A stretch of DNA of 40,105 bases from Eubacterium sp. (GTDB lineage: Bacteria; Bacillota; Clostridia; Oscillospirales; Ruminococcaceae), in the NCBI GenBank assembly GCA_031271685.1, contig JAISVH010000076.1, positions 1 to 40,105 on the forward strand, read 5' to 3'. The notes beneath the pieces were generated by a model. That model was not told where the DNA came from. It searched no databases and was given only the letters and a program-made list of their open reading frames with translations. Shown here piece after piece: positions 15,501 to 23,816 of the stretch (within the stretch, counting starts at the first letter, position 1; each line of letters opens with the position of its first letter). The position numbers and the translations under genes are program-made.

Positions 15501-15759
15501 TTCAAACATCTGCGACGGAGCCGCTTCCCGTGTTTTAACAAGCGTCAGCGGGGAATTGAAAATCACCCGCTGCTAACGTATAGCCCTTTAGCTTAAAAAA
15601 TACTAAGTATTTTTTAAGCTAAAGGGGTTCCGCAACGTACGCGTTGCGGGCGCTGTCCGCAAACAGCGCAATCCTCGTTTAACTTTAAATTTAAAAAATT
15701 TAAAGTTAAACAATTATAACTAGCCGCCTAAGAAGCGTGGACATAAACGCGGTTGTAAT
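15501..15759 (-). repeat. composite hairpin repeat R5 (A-B-D, uninterrupted palindrome)
   Basis: This is the reverse-orientation sister of R1. Read on the minus strand it has module A, then a complete module B with four palindromes in tandem, then the D-module hairpin. It lacks the MITE found in R1 and also the short TATAGTTAATTTACTATA-like segment seen in R1 and R4. It fills the gap between the APH-like gene and the permease gene (15481-15764). Confidence 0.85.
15584..15626. repeat. 43-base perfect palindrome (empty MITE target)
   Basis: Two 21-base arms, CCCTTTAGC... and ...GCTAAAGGG, are exact inverted repeats around the single base 15605. The corresponding palindrome in R1 is split at its centre by the MITE at 1082-1255. 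On RNA it would form one long hairpin. Confidence 0.88.
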
Positions 15760-15764
15760 TAGGA

Positions 15765-16517
15765 CTACATATCTAGCCACGCCATTAAAACATCAGTCTG
15801 AGCTTTGCTTAAATGCCCGTCAGAAAGCCGCGAAGCCGCCATTATGGGTATCCAATTCGAAACATAATGCTTTCCGACACCGGCGCGTTCACAATAAAAT
15901 TTTAAATAATCCTCCGCCATAGCGGTTGAAACATAAGCAAGATCAAGATAAGTATTGGCTGCCTCGGCACTTCCGTTTCCACGCGCCGCATTACCCCATC
16001 CCAGAATATATAACTCCCCGTCTTCGGTTTCCACCAAACTCTTGACCGACAGGTTGCCATGCACTAACTTCTCATGGCGCGGCATCCCGTTAAGGCGAGT
16101 CAAAAGCGAATATATTTTAGCTCCGTTAAGTCCTTGCTTGCCCACAAGAGTTTGAATTTTGCGTTCTAGCTTGAATTTTAAAGGAGGTATGTCCTGAATT
16201 ATAATGTTGTTGATTTCAAGCTGTATGTCAATAAGCAATTTAATATACTTTTCATAATCCCCAAATGGCCTTATCATCTGTAAAATCGATTTTCCGGCTA
16301 TGTATTTTTGATAAATAGCCCAACGCCCGTCAGGTAGTTGATTAGCGCCTAAAAGCTCCGGAACTTTAAGCGAAGTCTCAGAAATCCGCGAAAAAACATA
16401 AGCCTCGCCGAATACCTGCGATTTGGAGATATTGTGGGAAAATGCCTTTATCACGGTATCTCCGTCTAAATACATAGTTGAGGTATAACTTTCAGAAATT
16501 ATTTTATCAAGCTTCAT
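15765..16517 (-). CDS. APH/ChoK-fold protein with degenerate kinase motifs
   Basis: A 250-residue protein of the aminoglycoside phosphotransferase fold. The N-lobe keeps TVIKAF (K24) and a Glu at E38. The Brenner-type catalytic motif HGD is HGN (H153, G154, N155) and the metal-binding D of the following DWG-type motif is G (LGWG at 172-175). The downstream NAARGNGSAEAANTYLDLA still matches active relatives. Loss of both aspartates suggests a pseudokinase or binding protein (inference). GGAGG precedes the ATG. It lies 13 bases after the DUF368 gene. The catalytic state is inferred from sequence only. Confidence 0.75.
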   Translation of the reverse strand: MKLDKIISESYTSTMYLDGDTVIKAFSHNISKSQVFGEAYVFSRISETSLKVPELLGANQLPDGRWAIYQKYIAGKSILQMIRPFGDYEKYIKLLIDIQLEINNIIIQDIPPLKFKLERKIQTLVGKQGLNGAKIYSLLTRLNGMPRHEKLVHGNLSVKSLVETEDGELYILGWGNAARGNGSAEAANTYLDLAYVSTAMAEDYLKFYCERAGVGKHYVSNWIPIMAASRLSDGHLSKAQTDVLMAWLDM

Positions 16518-16530
16518 ACCATTACCTCCG

Positions 16531-17685
16531 TTATTTTAGGTTTCCGGCAGTTTTAACCATTTCATCGTTTGATTTTTTCTCCATTCCTATTGCTAGCGAA
16601 ACAGCGCCGGCGACTATCATTACGCCAATACCGATTATCAATTGCAGGTTGAACTCTATTTCCGGCGGCAGAATAGCATAGACCGAACCCGCGACTAATC
16701 CGATTATAATGCTGTAAGTCAATCCATTATGCCGGTCGAGCAGCCATTTTATCATCTTTGCTCCTAATATCACACCAAAAATAATGCCAATAGCGGCGGG
16801 CAAAATAATAACAAGATTAAAGTCTTTTACCGCCCCAATAACCGTGGCATAAATACCGAATAAAACCATCATAAACGAGCCGGAAACTCCGGGTATAATC
16901 ATGGCTACCGCCGCGATAAACCCTCCAAAAAGCAGGCTGGAAAAAAGCCTCGAGCTCATATTATATTTTATGATTGCTTCAAGTTCAACGGGTTGACCTT
17001 GAGAGGAATTGTATGTAAAGCTGAAACTTTTATTTGCGCCCACAACCGACACGCCGGCAGGACGTATTGCGTTAGGGGAATGTTCCCCGCCATTTCCGAA
17101 TAAGGTGTTGATTTTATCCGAAAAGCTCTCGTTATAAAAAAGCTCCGCGCCCCCGGCAGCCGTGATCGCACCTTCGGGAAACTCAAAATAAACGCTTCCT
17201 ATTTCCTGACTTGTATTGTTTGTGAACTCAATTGCAAATCCGGTTTCAGTTCGTGTGCGCTTTACGGTGTAGTCCTCTTCTTCGTGGCTCTGCTGAAACA
17301 CTGTTATTCCAACCACTGCTATAAGCGCTATTATCATAGGGACGATAAACTTGATTTTAAACTTTTCTTTTGCGGTGGCATTGCGAAAAATCTGAGGAAG
17401 GCTTCCAAGTATAAGCCCGATAAAAAACAAATATGTGGGAACGGGAAAATTCTCGAAAAGATAAGTTATTACAAAAGAAAAACCTATAATCCCCGAAATG
17501 GCGCCTATTCCAAAGGGAATTAGAAAATTAAGATTGCTTTTGATATGCTTAAAGTCCAACGCCAACGCGCCGCATACCTTGTCATAGCAGCCCATAACCA
17601 CCATCATGGTGCCTCCGCTTACTCCCGGAATAACATTTGCTATACCAAAAATGATCCCAAAAATAATCGCCAAGAAAGCCTGCAT
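16531..17685 (-). CDS. DUF368 membrane protein (PopT-like) with an inserted soluble segment
   Basis: A 384-residue membrane protein with two repeated family motifs, NVIPGVSGGTM (about 18-27) and MIIPGVSGSFM (about 262-272), as in DUF368. Members of this family are implicated in recycling undecaprenyl phosphate across the membrane. Family proteins are usually nearer 270-300 residues. Here about 110 extra polar residues (roughly 131-243) lie between membrane segments, containing FEFPEGAIT and several NxS/T motifs, and are likely a small beta-rich domain outside the membrane (inference). GGAGGG precedes the ATG. It is followed at 13 bases by the APH-like gene. Nearby ddl and murF also serve the cell wall. 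Confidence 0.85.
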   Translation of the reverse strand: MQAFLAIIFGIIFGIANVIPGVSGGTMMVVMGCYDKVCGALALDFKHIKSNLNFLIPFGIGAISGIIGFSFVITYLFENFPVPTYLFFIGLILGSLPQIFRNATAKEKFKIKFIVPMIIALIAVVGITVFQQSHEEEDYTVKRTRTETGFAIEFTNNTSQEIGSVYFEFPEGAITAAGGAELFYNESFSDKINTLFGNGGEHSPNAIRPAGVSVVGANKSFSFTYNSSQGQPVELEAIIKYNMSSRLFSSLLFGGFIAAVAMIIPGVSGSFMMVLFGIYATVIGAVKDFNLVIILPAAIGIIFGVILGAKMIKWLLDRHNGLTYSIIIGLVAGSVYAILPPEIEFNLQLIIGIGVMIVAGAVSLAIGMEKKSNDEMVKTAGNLK

Positions 17686-17707
17686 AAAACCCTCCGTTCG
17701 CTAATAT

Positions 17708-17880
17708 TATAGCTTATCAGTTTAAAAACGCTAAATTCGTTTTTAAGGCGCAACATACGCCGCGTGCCGCCGAAGGCGGACTTGACTTGCTACATAGTCA
17801 GCCGCGCACCTTAAGGTGTGCCAACGGGCTTTGCCCGCTTATTAAAAACCCTTTTAGGATTTTTAAACTGACTGATTATA
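17708..17880. mobile_element. second MITE-like element (type E), copy 2
   Basis: A 173-bp relative of the element at 4131-4302 in the same orientation, from TATAGCTTATCAGT to ACTGATTATA. The terminal arms pair over about 28 bases with mismatches. Its right end lies inside the 3' end of the P-type ATPase gene and encodes the last residues YNQSV and the stop codon. Confidence 0.82.
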
Positions 17881-20355
17881 TAAGCGTTTTTTTCTTTTTA
17901 TCAGTTCATACCATAGCTGCGACGCAATGCCGCCAACCGACGCTAGAAGTATTAAAAGCGGATTAACTGCTGAGAATCCAACCCATATGTTTAAAAACGG
18001 CAGATATATTAAAATCAGCGATATCAGAATTATTATACCCGTATAAAGCAACGCCCCGCCTTCGTTACGAGAAATAAGCCTGAATGCCGAAACGCTGTCC
18101 GACATGTTTACCCACTGCATGGAAACAAGCCCTGAAACAAAAGTTATAAATATGACACTCCGCGCATAGCTCAACGGAAATTCAATCGTAATATAAAATG
18201 CGGATAGAATAATGACAAGAAGTGAGACGGACTGCCAAATGATTTTTTTAAAAAAATCAGGATCTACTTTGCCTTTTCCGATAAAACCGGAAGGCGACTG
18301 TGACTGCTTCATTTCACCTCGATTATTGATATAAGAAAACAAGCACAAAGGCACAAGTCCAATTAATATCAGTGAAGAGATAATCTCATCAAAAATAAGT
18401 CCTTTGCCAAATATAAAATTTATCACCGAAAACAAAATCAAAACTGCGGTAGCGCAGGCTCCCAAACCTACCGCCCCCTTTATACTACTGTGTGTCTGCC
18501 TGGTTTCTCTAATTATGTCCACAAAATTTCCTAAATCATCGTCAGGCAACAAAATATCACCGGCCTGGCGTATCCCTGTTCCGCTATCTCCCGGCGTGAG
18601 CAGCCCGATATCCGAAAGCTCAAAAAGCCCCGCATCGGCCTCCGCGCCGCCGCTTATCACTCCCACGATCTCACCGCTTTGCTTTAGCATTTTGACTATC
18701 GCATTCCTTTGCTCACCAGTGATCTCTGAATAGATATTTATATCCTTTACAGGCATCTCTCCGCCAACCATCGCGTTTTTAAGGCGTTCACCAGTCATAA
18801 TACCCTTTTCAGCCAAGCCGATTTTAGCGCCTATCGCTCCGGCAATTTCGGCGCTGTCGCCAGTAAACATTATAATATTAACCCCGGCTTTATAAAAATT
18901 GCGCACTGCCGCTGGAACAGAATCGCGTATGCGGCTATTGAACGAAATAAGTCCAACCGCCTTGAACTCGACATCGTATATACTGTTTGGCACTTCGTTT
19001 TCTTCAATTTTGGCATATGCCACGCAAAGCGCCTGTCGTCCCTGTTTTGAATATTGAGACTGCCTTTCTTGAAACGCGTAAAGCTCGTCGTGCTGTATAC
19101 TGCAAACAGTATATACCTTTTCGGGCAGCCCTTTGATACACAACAGACGCACCCCGTTAACATCCCAAAGATTTCCGCTCATATTATCGCCTGGGGCACA
19201 TGGATAAGTTTTTATCAACTTGTTTTCAAGCAGTTCTTTAACATCAACCTGGCGTTGTACAGCATTAAAGGTGATCGCCCCATCAAATTCAGAACCGCCG
19301 CTCGACTCACATGAAAGCACTGATATATTTGTGAGTATACCCACATTTTGAGAATATTCCTCATCGACCGATATTCGGTTCACTTCAATAAATCCCGATT
19401 TGTCTACACACAAGGAAGTCATGGCGTTAAGAGTTTCAAGAACGCTTAAATTTCTTATCACCGTCTGTCTTTTTTTAAGCCGACCGGCCGCGGAAAGATG
19501 AAAAAGTCTTATAATACAGATCATCTCCGCAGGGATGAAACACAGGGCGAACGAAATTGCCGGCAGGAGAGTTCCCGCAAGCACTTTGCTTATTTCGCCA
19601 TCTCCATAAGTATTAAACGCCAGTAGCGCAGTCACCACTAACAGCAACGCGGATGCAAATGAAAATACCGGAGAGATTTTTGCGATTATCTGCTCAAAGC
19701 TTGAGCTTTGGAAATTTGAGGTATCGCCTAAAGTTTTATACCTATAAGTGTCCACGCCGGTTGCCACTACCCTGCCAACAAGCGTGCCGGTTAATATTCT
19801 TGTCCCTTTATATACACAGCTTTGCTTAAGCTCGTTTTTGCTGTCAACGCCGGCTTGTTTGCCAATTGGATCGTTATTGCCGGTAAAAACGCTCTCATCC
19901 GCCGTAACTCCTTCAGACTCAAGAATATGCAAATCAGCCGGAACACTGTCACCTGATGTTAAAAACACGATATCATCCGGCACCAATTGTCTTGAATCAA
20001 GCATAACCGGCTTTCCGCCTCTTACCACAGCAACTTCAAATCCGTCGCGATGATGAAAATATTCTGCGCTCTTACCGCATTTTTTACGCTTAACTACTTC
20101 AGTGCCCGCATACAGTGCGGTAAGCAAGACCATAATAATGCCTTTCGCAATCTGAAGGTCGCAAATCAGAAGGAACGACGCAGACAGCATAAGCCAAAAA
20201 CGAAGCGACCTAAACGCCCATGCGGTCGGAAAGAGAGGTTTTCTTTCGCCGTCATCTCCCGTTTCTGAGTTAGCTCCATACATTTCTCTGCGCTCTGCGG
20301 CAACAGAATCTGTAAGGCCGCTGTGTTTTGCCGCAATATTTATGTAATCTTCCAT
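17863..20355 (-). CDS. P-type ATPase homologue with eroded catalytic motifs
   Basis: An 830-residue protein with P-type (P2/P3-like) ATPase architecture: N-terminal segment, M1-M2, actuator domain (about 105-200), M3-M4, phosphorylation and nucleotide domains (about 295-640), and several C-terminal membrane segments. The phosphorylation Asp is present (DKSGFIE, D318, instead of DKTGTLT), as are KGLPE and FTGDS. The actuator TGES is TGNN (158-161), so the dephosphorylation Glu is lost. GDGxND has become GGAEAD. The M4 ion-site motif is PAEM (275-278). These changes suggest impaired or altered transport; ion unknown. The ATG at 20355 has AAGGG upstream and begins the family-like MEDYINIAAKHSGL; an upstream ATG at 20430 has no such support. 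The last five residues come from a MITE. Confidence 0.8.
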   Translation of the reverse strand: MEDYINIAAKHSGLTDSVAAERREMYGANSETGDDGERKPLFPTAWAFRSLRFWLMLSASFLLICDLQIAKGIIMVLLTALYAGTEVVKRKKCGKSAEYFHHRDGFEVAVVRGGKPVMLDSRQLVPDDIVFLTSGDSVPADLHILESEGVTADESVFTGNNDPIGKQAGVDSKNELKQSCVYKGTRILTGTLVGRVVATGVDTYRYKTLGDTSNFQSSSFEQIIAKISPVFSFASALLLVVTALLAFNTYGDGEISKVLAGTLLPAISFALCFIPAEMICIIRLFHLSAAGRLKKRQTVIRNLSVLETLNAMTSLCVDKSGFIEVNRISVDEEYSQNVGILTNISVLSCESSGGSEFDGAITFNAVQRQVDVKELLENKLIKTYPCAPGDNMSGNLWDVNGVRLLCIKGLPEKVYTVCSIQHDELYAFQERQSQYSKQGRQALCVAYAKIEENEVPNSIYDVEFKAVGLISFNSRIRDSVPAAVRNFYKAGVNIIMFTGDSAEIAGAIGAKIGLAEKGIMTGERLKNAMVGGEMPVKDINIYSEITGEQRNAIVKMLKQSGEIVGVISGGAEADAGLFELSDIGLLTPGDSGTGIRQAGDILLPDDDLGNFVDIIRETRQTHSSIKGAVGLGACATAVLILFSVINFIFGKGLIFDEIISSLILIGLVPLCLFSYINNRGEMKQSQSPSGFIGKGKVDPDFFKKIIWQSVSLLVIILSAFYITIEFPLSYARSVIFITFVSGLVSMQWVNMSDSVSAFRLISRNEGGALLYTGIIILISLILIYLPFLNIWVGFSAVNPLLILLASVGGIASQLWYELIKRKKRLYNQSV

Positions 20356-20460
20356 TTTTTTCCCTTTGTTTAAAATTCTTAATAATATTATCTCATAATT
20401 TTTAAAAAAAATCAAGCCGATTTTAGACAATAAAACCTAATGCCATATCGCAAGAATAAT

Positions 20461-21354
20461 CTATTCATAATCTATCAAATCCTCGGTAAAATCGCCAGCA
20501 AAATAAAAAGACAAGCGCGCCAACTCATTTTCCGAGATATCCATCTCAAACTTCCCGTTTATGTTGACTCTTATTGAATTTAGCCCGTCGTCCGCAATAA
20601 AAGAGATATTTCCGAAAGGCAGACCATAATTTTTGAGCACCTCTAAAATATCATGGCAATCGGCTGAAAAATCCACAAGTGTTTTTTGTGTGTTACGAAA
20701 AAAAATTTTAAGCTCAAGCTTATCCGTATCTTTTATGTCATCTATCGTCGAATAGCCGCTTATATCCGATTCATATGATGAAAACAAAACGCTTATATCC
20801 TTTATGTTTGCTATAGACCTGAAATCACCAGAAAGTCGGTTTTGCAGCTCGTTTTCATACCGTCTTTCAAGATTTATCCTTGCACTGTCAGAGTTCGAGA
20901 CCGAAACTGAGAGAGCCGATAAACCCGCTGCGATTGCCACCATGATCAGCGAAGCGGCATAGCCGCTGATATCAAAACGTAGGCGCCTGCCCTTTTGAAA
21001 ATAACAGTTAAGAAAAATCTCAAGGCCCAAAAACACCAACACTATAGGCGACAGTTTAAGCACATTTGGAATGCCGCCGGCAGTAAACAGAGAAACAATA
21101 AATGAAACTCCCATAACCACCATAGACAAAGCCGCGCTAAACATGCCTATGTAATATACCCTATTTTTTCTCGAACGCGCCGTATACTCTTTTTCATGGA
21201 TTTCAGCGCTTGCTTTGACAATTGGCTCTCCGATTGTCAAATTTTCCTCAAAATCCTCTTCATAAGCTATCTTAGAATAATTGTCATTTGCTTCTTCAGT
21301 ACCTGTTTCCTCTCCCACGTCAGGCAAAAAATCTTCAATATCTAGCTTTGGCAT
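20461..21354 (-). CDS. unknown membrane protein with C-terminal extracytoplasmic domain
   Basis: I do not recognise the family. The 297-residue product has an acidic N-terminal region (about 1-60, EEANDNYSKIAYEEDFEE), three hydrophobic segments (about 68-92, 98-116 and 128-150), and a soluble C-terminal region of about 145 residues with mixed alpha/beta character. With three segments the two ends would lie on opposite sides of the membrane, and the C-terminal part is likely outside (inference). GAGGT precedes the ATG. It lies three bases after the phosphoglycerate mutase gene and 105 bases before the ATPase homologue, so it is probably cotranscribed with both. Confidence 0.75.
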   Translation of the reverse strand: MPKLDIEDFLPDVGEETGTEEANDNYSKIAYEEDFEENLTIGEPIVKASAEIHEKEYTARSRKNRVYYIGMFSAALSMVVMGVSFIVSLFTAGGIPNVLKLSPIVLVFLGLEIFLNCYFQKGRRLRFDISGYAASLIMVAIAAGLSALSVSVSNSDSARINLERRYENELQNRLSGDFRSIANIKDISVLFSSYESDISGYSTIDDIKDTDKLELKIFFRNTQKTLVDFSADCHDILEVLKNYGLPFGNISFIADDGLNSIRVNINGKFEMDISENELARLSFYFAGDFTEDLIDYE

Positions 21355-21357
21355 AAA

Positions 21358-22560
21358 TTACCTCAAAAAATACTCCATAAGGCTCTCTCCCGAACTATAA
21401 AAAACGCCTGAAGATTTAGCGGTTTTTTCTGAAAACTCTGAGAAACCGTTAACACATGCTCTGCTATCATAAATCAAAAACGGCACCGGCTCGTTCGTAT
21501 GTGTACGGATATCCAACGGAGTCGGATGGTCGGGACAAATCAAAATTTTGAAATCAACTTTTGAAAAAGCCTTTAAAATAGGGGCAAGCACTAATTTATC
21601 TATATATTCAAGCGACTTTATCTTATTTTGGACCTCTCCGCGGTGCCCGCACTCATCCGGCGCTTCGATATGAATATAAACAAAGTCGCTGCCGGATTTA
21701 AGAGCTTTAACCGCCGCGTTTGCCTTTCCCGAAAAGTCAGTGTCCAGATAGCCTGTCGCCCCTGGCACATCAATAACATTCATACCTGTGAATTTTCCAA
21801 TGCCCTTAAGCAAATCCACCGCCGATATCATTGAAGCGAGCAGTCCGTATTTTTCTTTGAACGAGGGTAAAATCTTTTTAGTTCCTTCTCCCCATAGCCA
21901 AATGCTATTTGCGGGACGCCTGCCATTTTTGATCCGCTCGTAATTTATGGGGTGATTTTTAAGCAAATCATAGGATTTTTCCATCATTTCCAAAAGCTTT
22001 TTGCCATTTTGGTTTACGTTAAGATGTCCGGAGATTTTTTCGCCTGTAATGTCATGCGGAGGGGTTAATTCTCCCACATCAATTGTCCCGTTATCCCAAA
22101 TAAGGCAATGACGATAGCTGACCCCGCCGTAAAAGCTAAACGGACGTATGCCTAAATGCTCATTAACATGTTTGATCAAAACATGCGCTTCAGCGCTTGA
22201 TATGTCTCCCGCACAATAATCAACCATAGTTTTATCAGAATATTCGGTTTCATCAGACAACGTTACAAGATTACAGCGGAAAGACACATCCGTCGGTTTC
22301 ATGTCAATTCCTATACTCCCGGCCTCAAGCGGCGAACGCCCGGAATAATATTTCTTCGGATCGTATCCCAATACCGAAAGGTTTGCCACGTCGCTGCCCG
22401 GCTTTAAGTCGTCGGCAACAGTTTTGCAAAGACCCTGAACCGACTTTCCTGCCAGTTTATCCATATTTGGTTTTTCCGCCGCCTCCATAGGGGTTTTACC
22501 GTTCAGTTCCTTCACGGAATGATCAGCCATTCCATCGCATAAAAGCACTATATATTTCAT
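21358..22560 (-). CDS. apgM: cofactor-independent phosphoglycerate mutase, archaeal ApgM type
   Basis: A 400-residue alkaline-phosphatase-superfamily protein. The metal site includes D9 in LLCDGM and S56 in KPGSDVANLSVLGYDP. SGRSPLEAGSIGI, YIHIEAPDECGHRGE and CPDHPTPLDIRTHT supply further ligands. It would interconvert 3- and 2-phosphoglycerate in glycolysis. Bacterial members were also once annotated as a proposed homoserine kinase, so the substrate is not certain. AAGGAGA precedes the ATG. A MITE ends 38 bases upstream of the start, so its promoter must lie in the remaining short leader, inside the element, or further up. Confidence 0.88.
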   Translation of the reverse strand: MKYIVLLCDGMADHSVKELNGKTPMEAAEKPNMDKLAGKSVQGLCKTVADDLKPGSDVANLSVLGYDPKKYYSGRSPLEAGSIGIDMKPTDVSFRCNLVTLSDETEYSDKTMVDYCAGDISSAEAHVLIKHVNEHLGIRPFSFYGGVSYRHCLIWDNGTIDVGELTPPHDITGEKISGHLNVNQNGKKLLEMMEKSYDLLKNHPINYERIKNGRRPANSIWLWGEGTKKILPSFKEKYGLLASMISAVDLLKGIGKFTGMNVIDVPGATGYLDTDFSGKANAAVKALKSGSDFVYIHIEAPDECGHRGEVQNKIKSLEYIDKLVLAPILKAFSKVDFKILICPDHPTPLDIRTHTNEPVPFLIYDSRACVNGFSEFSEKTAKSSGVFYSSGESLMEYFLR

Positions 22561-22598
22561 TTTATCTCCTTAATGAAAAAACAATTAAAGTTAGCTTA

Positions 22599-22771
22599 AG
22601 GCAATACCACAAGCTCTGGTGTGCAAAGCACGCAGTTGGATTTTTCGTTAAACTAGGCCATTTTACCGCGAATATCCATTGATATTTAAGGCAAAATTAA
22701 CGAAGTTTGGCAAGAAATACGCAAGTGATTTGTGCGCCAAGCCGTTAAGCGTGAGTTGTGCGGTGTTGCCT
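22599..22771. mobile_element. MITE-like element, copy 2, flanked by TA
   Basis: A 173-bp copy of the element at 1082-1255, with the same ends (AGGCAATACC and GGTGTTGCCT) and TA on both sides (22597-22598 and 22772-22773). The two copies are nearly identical by eye over their whole length. It lies between apgM and rluA; the rest of that gap (22774-22841) is AT-rich with no feature I can support. Confidence 0.85.
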
Positions 22772-22841
22772 TAACAAACTTAGAGCGGTTAAAATAAATT
22801 TAAGAAGTTATTTTGGTCTATATTTAAAGTTTTTTACAAAA

Positions 22842-23816
22842 CTAATTTGTATTTTCCTCAAAAATTTTTTTAATAAATACCGGCTCTGAAGCGACAAACG
22901 ATCTTCCTAGCAGATAATTTAAATTTCCCGCGTCAGTTTTAAAATTAAATATAATCTTATAACTGCAAAGCGCCTGAGCCTTTAAACCGAAAATTTTGTT
23001 TATTTTATTTACTCCATACTTACCGTCTCCTAACAGCGGATATCCCATATGCGCCAAATGTGCGCGGATTTGATGGGTGCGGCCGGTAACCAGCTTAACT
23101 TCAAGCAAAGATAATGCATAGCCGTTAATAAAAAAACTTTCAACCACCCGGTAGCCTGTTTTTATGAGCTTTCCTTTTAATGTTTTAGTATCCGTTATCC
23201 TGACTCTGATCTCATCCTCATATTTTTCAAGATAGGAGATAAGCTCCGCACTTTTGGGTTGGACGTCGCCTATCGCTATGCAGCGATAAATTTTCGTTAT
23301 TTCTCTGTCTTTAATCTTTTGCGACATTATTCGCAAGCTTTCGGCGTTTTTTGCGGCGATAATCAGCCCGGAGGTATTTCTATCGATTCTATTGCAAAGA
23401 GCCGGGCAAAAGCTTAATTCCAAATCAGAATTATATTGGCCGCAATCTTTAAGATAGTCAATAACGCGGCCAATCAATGTATCACCGCAGATTTCATTTC
23501 CCTCATGCGACAAAAGGCCCGCCGGCTTGTCCAATATCATAATATTTTCATCTTCATACACTATAACAGGCTTTGGTAGCCGTCCCGCGTTTTCCCTTAC
23601 AGGATTGCGGAAAAACGCACTATCGTCAAGATATATTTTAAGTATGTCACCGGGCGCCAGAATATACTCGGCGGATTGTTTTTTTCCATTTATTTTAATT
23701 TGATTTTTGCGAATCGACTTTCTGACTACCCCTTGACTTAATTTTGGAAACGCTTTTCCCAAAAAGCGATCAAGACGCTGTCCGCTGTCGTTTTCAGATA
23801 TTTTTATTTCTTTCAA
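22842..23816 (-). CDS. RluA-family pseudouridine synthase
   Basis: A 324-residue RNA pseudouridine synthase. An N-terminal S4 RNA-binding domain (about 14-60, SGQRLDRFLGKAFPKLS) is followed by the catalytic domain. The catalytic Asp is D145 in NRIDRNTSGLIIAAKN; the usual leading His of HRLD is Asn. GRTHQIRAHLAHMGYPLLGD is a family signature near the C-terminus. RluC/RluD-like enzymes modify 23S rRNA; I cannot tell the exact site. Its start overlaps the ddl stop as ATGA. Confidence 0.92.
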   Translation of the reverse strand: MKEIKISENDSGQRLDRFLGKAFPKLSQGVVRKSIRKNQIKINGKKQSAEYILAPGDILKIYLDDSAFFRNPVRENAGRLPKPVIVYEDENIMILDKPAGLLSHEGNEICGDTLIGRVIDYLKDCGQYNSDLELSFCPALCNRIDRNTSGLIIAAKNAESLRIMSQKIKDREITKIYRCIAIGDVQPKSAELISYLEKYEDEIRVRITDTKTLKGKLIKTGYRVVESFFINGYALSLLEVKLVTGRTHQIRAHLAHMGYPLLGDGKYGVNKINKIFGLKAQALCSYKIIFNFKTDAGNLNYLLGRSFVASEPVFIKKIFEENTN

